A stretch of DNA of 64,000 nt from positions 8,363,501 through 8,427,500 of the forward strand of contig NZ_CP107913.1 in assembly GCF_036014115.1 (NCBI RefSeq). Direction: 5' to 3'. Source of the DNA: Streptomyces sp. NBC_00448. GTDB taxonomy: Bacteria; Actinomycetota; Actinomycetes; Streptomycetales; Streptomycetaceae. The translations under genes and the position numbers were made by a program. This document shows, one piece after another, positions 60,934-64,000 of this stretch. Position 1 is the stretch's first letter, and the number at the start of each line of letters is the position of its first letter. The notes below the pieces were generated by a model that saw only the letters and a list, made by a program, of their open reading frames with translations, was not told the origin of the DNA and searched no databases.

Positions 60934-60972
60934 TCCGTACCCGCGCCGGCCGGTCGACCGGTGACCGCAGGC

Positions 60973-63585
60973 TCAGTCGCCGAGCACCGGCAGCAGCTCC
61001 GGCAGGTGCCCGTCAGAGGCGAGCGCCGCGGCGGTCCGCTCCTCCGGCACCTCCCCGTACAGGGTGGTGCGCGGGCGGGAGGGCCGGCCGGCCGCGTCGG
61101 CGATCGCGACGAGGTCGCGCACCGAGCGGTACGACCCGTAACGCGAGCCCGCCATCCGGGAGATGGTCTCCTCCATCAGGGTGCCGCCGAGGTCGTTCGC
61201 GCCCGAGCGCAGCATCTCCGCCGCGCCCTCCGCGCCGAGCTTCACCCAGCTGGTCTGGATGTTGGGGATGTGCGGGTGCAGCAGCAGCCGCGCCATCGCG
61301 GTGACCGCCCGGTTGTCCCGCATCGTGGGGCCGGGCCGCGCGATGCCCGCGAGGTAGACCGGCGCGTTGGTGTGGATGAACGGCAGCGTCACGAACTCCG
61401 TGAAACCGCCGGTGCGTTGCTGGATCTCCGCGAGCAACCGCAGGTGCCCGAGCCAGTGGTGCGGCTGGTCCACGTGGCCGTACATCATCGTGGACGACGA
61501 GCGGATGCCCAACTCGTGGGCGGTGGAGACCACTTCGACCCAGGTCGCGGCGGGCAGCTTGCCCTTGGTGAGCACCCAGCGGACCTCGTCGTCCAGGATC
61601 TCGGCCGCCGTGCCCGGGATGGTGTCCAGGCCCGCCTCCTTCGCCGCCGACAGCCAGTCCCGGATCGACATGCCGGTCCTGGTCGCGCCGTTGACCACCT
61701 CCATCGGGGAGAAGGCGTGGACGTGCATACCCGGCACCCGGGCCTTGACCGCGCGGGCGATGTCGAAGTACGCCGAGCCGGGCAGGTCCGGGTGGATGCC
61801 GCCCTGCATGCACACCTCCACCGCCCCCACCTGCCACGCCTGTTCGGCCCGGTCGGCGACCTGGTCGAGGGAGAGCGTGTACGCGTCGGCGTCGGTACGG
61901 CGCTGGGCGAAGGCGCAGAAGCGGCAGCCGGTGTAGCAGACGTTGGTGAAGTTGATGTTCCGCGTGACGATGTACGTCACCTCGTCGCCGACCGTGTCCC
62001 TGCGCACGTCGTCCGCGATCCGGCACAGCGCGTCCAGGGCCGGGCCGTCGGCGTGCAGCAGCGCCAGCGCCTGCGCGTCGGTGAGCCGGGTCGGGTCGTC
62101 GGCGGCCACCGACAGCGCCTGCTTGACGTCGGCGTCCACCTTGTCGGGCACCAGTCCGGGCGCGGCCTGCTCGCGCAACTCCGCCCAGTCGCCGTACACG
62201 TCGTCGAAGTCGTCGCGCCGGTCGGCGCTGCGCCCCTGCGTGTCGATGGTCCGGTGCAGGTCGGTGCGCCCGCCCGCCGCCGGGAACGCGTCCTCCGGCT
62301 CCTGCCAGGGCAGCCCCCGCGGCCGTACGCCCTCGCGGGCCAGGCCGGTGTCGGGGTCGGCGAGCGCGGTGACGTGGGGCAGCAGCCGCGGGTCGAGCCA
62401 GGGCTCGCCACGGCGTACGTACTCGGGGTAGATCGTCAGCCGCTCCTTGAGCGTGAAGCCGGCGTCCGCGGTGCGCGCGGCCAGCTCCTCGATCTGCGGC
62501 CACGGGCGTTCGGGGTTGACGTGGTCGGGGGTCAGCGGCGACACCCCGCCCCAGTCGTCGATGCCGGCGGCGACGAAGCTGCCGTACTCGCCGTCGACCA
62601 GGTTCGGCGGCGCCTGGATGCGGGCCGCCGGGCCGAGCACGATCCGGGCCACCGCGATGGCCGCGGCCAGCTCGCCGAGTTCCGCGTCGGGCATGCCGCG
62701 CATCGCGGTGTCCGGCTTGGCCCGGAAGTTCTGCACGATGACTTCCTGGATGCCGTGGTACTGCCGGGAGGTGCGGCGGATCGCGAAGAGCGACTCGGCC
62801 CGCTCGGTGTACGTCTCCCCGATCCCGATCAGGATGCCGGTGGTGAACGGCACGTTGGAGCGGCCGGCGTCCTCCAGCACCCGCAGCCGGACCGCGGGCT
62901 CCTTGTCCGGCGAGCCGTGGTGCGGGCCGCCGGGCTGCGACCACAGCCGGGTGGCGGTCGTCTCCAGCATCATGCCCATCGACGGCGCGACCGGCTTCAG
63001 CCGCTGGAGGTCGGTCCAGCCGAGCACCCCCGGGTTCAGGTGCGGCAGCAGCCCGGTCTCCTCCAGCACCCGCACCGCCATCGCCCGCACATACGCGAGC
63101 GTGTCGTCGTAGCCGTGCGCGTCCAACCACTCCCGGGCCTCCGGCCAGCGGTCCTCCGGGCGGTCGCCGAGCGTGAACAGCGCTTCCTTGCAGCCCATTT
63201 CGGCGCCGCGCCGGGCGATGTCCAGCACCTCGTCCGGCGAGAGGAACATCCCCTCGCCGGCCCGCCGCAGCTTCCCGGGCACCGTGACGAAGGTGCAGTA
63301 GTGGCACTTGTCCCGGCACAGCCGGGTCAGCGGGATGAAGACCTTCCGCGAGTACGTGATCACGCCCGGCCGGCCCGCCGCGGCCAGTCCGGCGTCCCGC
63401 ACCCGCCCGGCCACCGCCGACAGCCGTTCCAGGTCCGCGCCTCGCGCCTGGAGCAGCACGGCCGCCTCCGCGGCGTCCAGCGCTACCCCTTCCTCCGCGC
63501 GGTGCAGCGCACGGCGCATCGCGTTCGCCGTCGGCCGGCTCTCCGTCCCCGCGGCGGCGGGCTCTTCAGGTTCACGCGTCGTCAT
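60973..63585 (-). CDS. fbiC: Bifunctional FO synthase (coenzyme F420 pathway)
   Basis: An 870-residue fusion of two radical-SAM enzymes. The N-terminal CofG half holds CRDKCHYC (residues 90-97), and the C-terminal CofH half holds CYTGCRFC (550-557), each a CxxxCxxC cluster motif. Together they join tyrosine with 5-amino-6-ribitylaminouracil to form FO, the deazaflavin of F420. GNPGVLGWTDLQRL-type and MYGHVDQPHHWL-type blocks match the family. ATG 63585 is the first start after the upstream gap. No other F420 gene is near. The presence of this gene makes F420-dependent enzymes plausible in the organism. Confidence 0.97.
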   Translation of the reverse strand: MTTREPEEPAAAGTESRPTANAMRRALHRAEEGVALDAAEAAVLLQARGADLERLSAVAGRVRDAGLAAAGRPGVITYSRKVFIPLTRLCRDKCHYCTFVTVPGKLRRAGEGMFLSPDEVLDIARRGAEMGCKEALFTLGDRPEDRWPEAREWLDAHGYDDTLAYVRAMAVRVLEETGLLPHLNPGVLGWTDLQRLKPVAPSMGMMLETTATRLWSQPGGPHHGSPDKEPAVRLRVLEDAGRSNVPFTTGILIGIGETYTERAESLFAIRRTSRQYHGIQEVIVQNFRAKPDTAMRGMPDAELGELAAAIAVARIVLGPAARIQAPPNLVDGEYGSFVAAGIDDWGGVSPLTPDHVNPERPWPQIEELAARTADAGFTLKERLTIYPEYVRRGEPWLDPRLLPHVTALADPDTGLAREGVRPRGLPWQEPEDAFPAAGGRTDLHRTIDTQGRSADRRDDFDDVYGDWAELREQAAPGLVPDKVDADVKQALSVAADDPTRLTDAQALALLHADGPALDALCRIADDVRRDTVGDEVTYIVTRNINFTNVCYTGCRFCAFAQRRTDADAYTLSLDQVADRAEQAWQVGAVEVCMQGGIHPDLPGSAYFDIARAVKARVPGMHVHAFSPMEVVNGATRTGMSIRDWLSAAKEAGLDTIPGTAAEILDDEVRWVLTKGKLPAATWVEVVSTAHELGIRSSSTMMYGHVDQPHHWLGHLRLLAEIQQRTGGFTEFVTLPFIHTNAPVYLAGIARPGPTMRDNRAVTAMARLLLHPHIPNIQTSWVKLGAEGAAEMLRSGANDLGGTLMEETISRMAGSRYGSYRSVRDLVAIADAAGRPSRPRTTLYGEVPEERTAAALASDGHLPELLPVLGD

Positions 63586-63773
63586 TGTCCGAGCATAAGC
63601 ACACCCGCGCCCCCGACCCGATGCCCCCAGGGGGCACCCGTACTACCCGGCAGGGAGGCCGGCATCCGGCTGCCACCGACCACGGCCCGCCCCCGAACCG
63701 GTCCTTCGCGCCGCCGGGAGGTCCCTCCACTGCCCTGACCTGGGCATATCGGTGACCGGACCGGCGGGCTTCC

Positions 63774-64000
63774 TTACTCCCGCGTGGCCTTGACCCGGCC
63801 GGACCTGGCGGCTTTCGCCAGCGCGGCGTGGTCCCGTTCGTTCTGGTCGGCATACGCTTCCGCGAACGTGGAGATCGCGCGGTCGAAGACGTCGCCGCGG
63901 CCGAGATATGCGGAGATCGCGATCCGGTCGCCGGACCGGGCATGGGCGCGGGCAAGAGTGGCCCCGCACAGCTCCCCGAAGACGCGCATGCCGAGGGGCA
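63774..64000 (-). CDS. DUF2252 family protein, C-terminal end only
   Basis: The last 74 residues of a gene that begins beyond the right edge. PLGMRVFGELCGATLARAHA, SGDRIAISAYLGRGDVFDRAI and FAEAYADQNERDHAALAKA are the conserved end of DUF2252 proteins, which are common in actinobacteria and have a kinase-like fold. The reading frame stays open to the window edge, and an internal ATG at 63989 is not the true start. The function of the family is not established. Confidence 0.85.
   Translation of the reverse strand, partial: PLGMRVFGELCGATLARAHARSGDRIAISAYLGRGDVFDRAISTFAEAYADQNERDHAALAKAARSGRVKATRE

Overview
The window looks like chromosomal DNA of a Streptomyces-type actinomycete (family Streptomycetaceae). 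The evidence is very high GC with strong third-position bias, frequent GTG and some TTG starts, XRE/DUF5753 regulators with DUF397 partners, a CYP105-type P450 with its ferredoxin, a fused FbiC (coenzyme F420 pathway), Tat-exported carbohydrate-active enzymes and an NB-ARC/TPR protein. No plasmid, phage or CRISPR hallmark was seen. The only transposon trace is a short TnpB remnant. Both ends cut genes: an acyltransferase-3 at the left and a DUF2252 protein at the right.

Layout. 1-5.4 kb: acyltransferase, an atypical SDR, then a XRE/DUF5753 + DUF397 block with a recent DUF397 duplication, a tRNA-like element with a 33-nt anticodon loop, and a second XRE/DUF5753 gene. 5.9-11.4 kb: DUF4032 protein, haloalkane dehalogenase-like hydrolase divergent from a MarR regulator across a perfect 12-bp palindrome, thioesterase, and LysR divergent from an aldo/keto reductase. 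11.9-15.1 kb: DeoR regulator and secreted GH27 alpha-galactosidase. 15.2-23.7 kb: aldo/keto reductase, then a PEP-dependent dihydroxyacetone kinase system. HPr and DhaM face an IclR regulator and glpF-dhaK-dhaL-EI, so the three phosphorelay domains are encoded by separate genes. 23.8-31.1 kb: L,D-transpeptidase, carotenoid oxygenase, methyltransferase, a small secreted protein and pntAB. 31.5-38.8 kb: cold-shock-domain protein, NB-ARC/TPR protein, a glycerophosphotransferase-like gene carrying an 8-bp microsatellite, PPOX protein, D-aminopeptidase and an asparaginase-type Ntn hydrolase.

39-43.5 kb: two Tat-exported glycosidases (GH71/99-like with a discoidin domain, and GH95 alpha-fucosidase). 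43.6-44.5 kb: DUF6126 membrane peptide and a XRE-cupin regulator overlapping by 4 bp under a nested palindrome. 44.6-52.2 kb: a cassette of Kef-type antiporter, P450, FMN hydroxy-acid oxidase and flavin monooxygenase, divergent from an AMP-forming ligase across a perfect CRP-type site; this is an unassigned biosynthetic or catabolic unit. 52.2-55.4 kb: GH12 glucanase with three CebR-like boxes nearby, then the CYP105 P450 and ferredoxin. 55.8-57.0 kb: methyltransferase and a Mop-domain regulator. 57.3-60.8 kb: three genes overlapping by 4 bp encode a response-regulator/flavin-reductase fusion, a cyclic-nucleotide-domain histidine kinase and a UBP zinc-finger protein. They read as one uncharacterised signalling system. 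61-64 kb: FbiC and the DUF2252 end.

Functional calls come from reading motifs by eye. No database search or folding program was run, so operator, promoter and terminator calls rest on symmetry and position alone.
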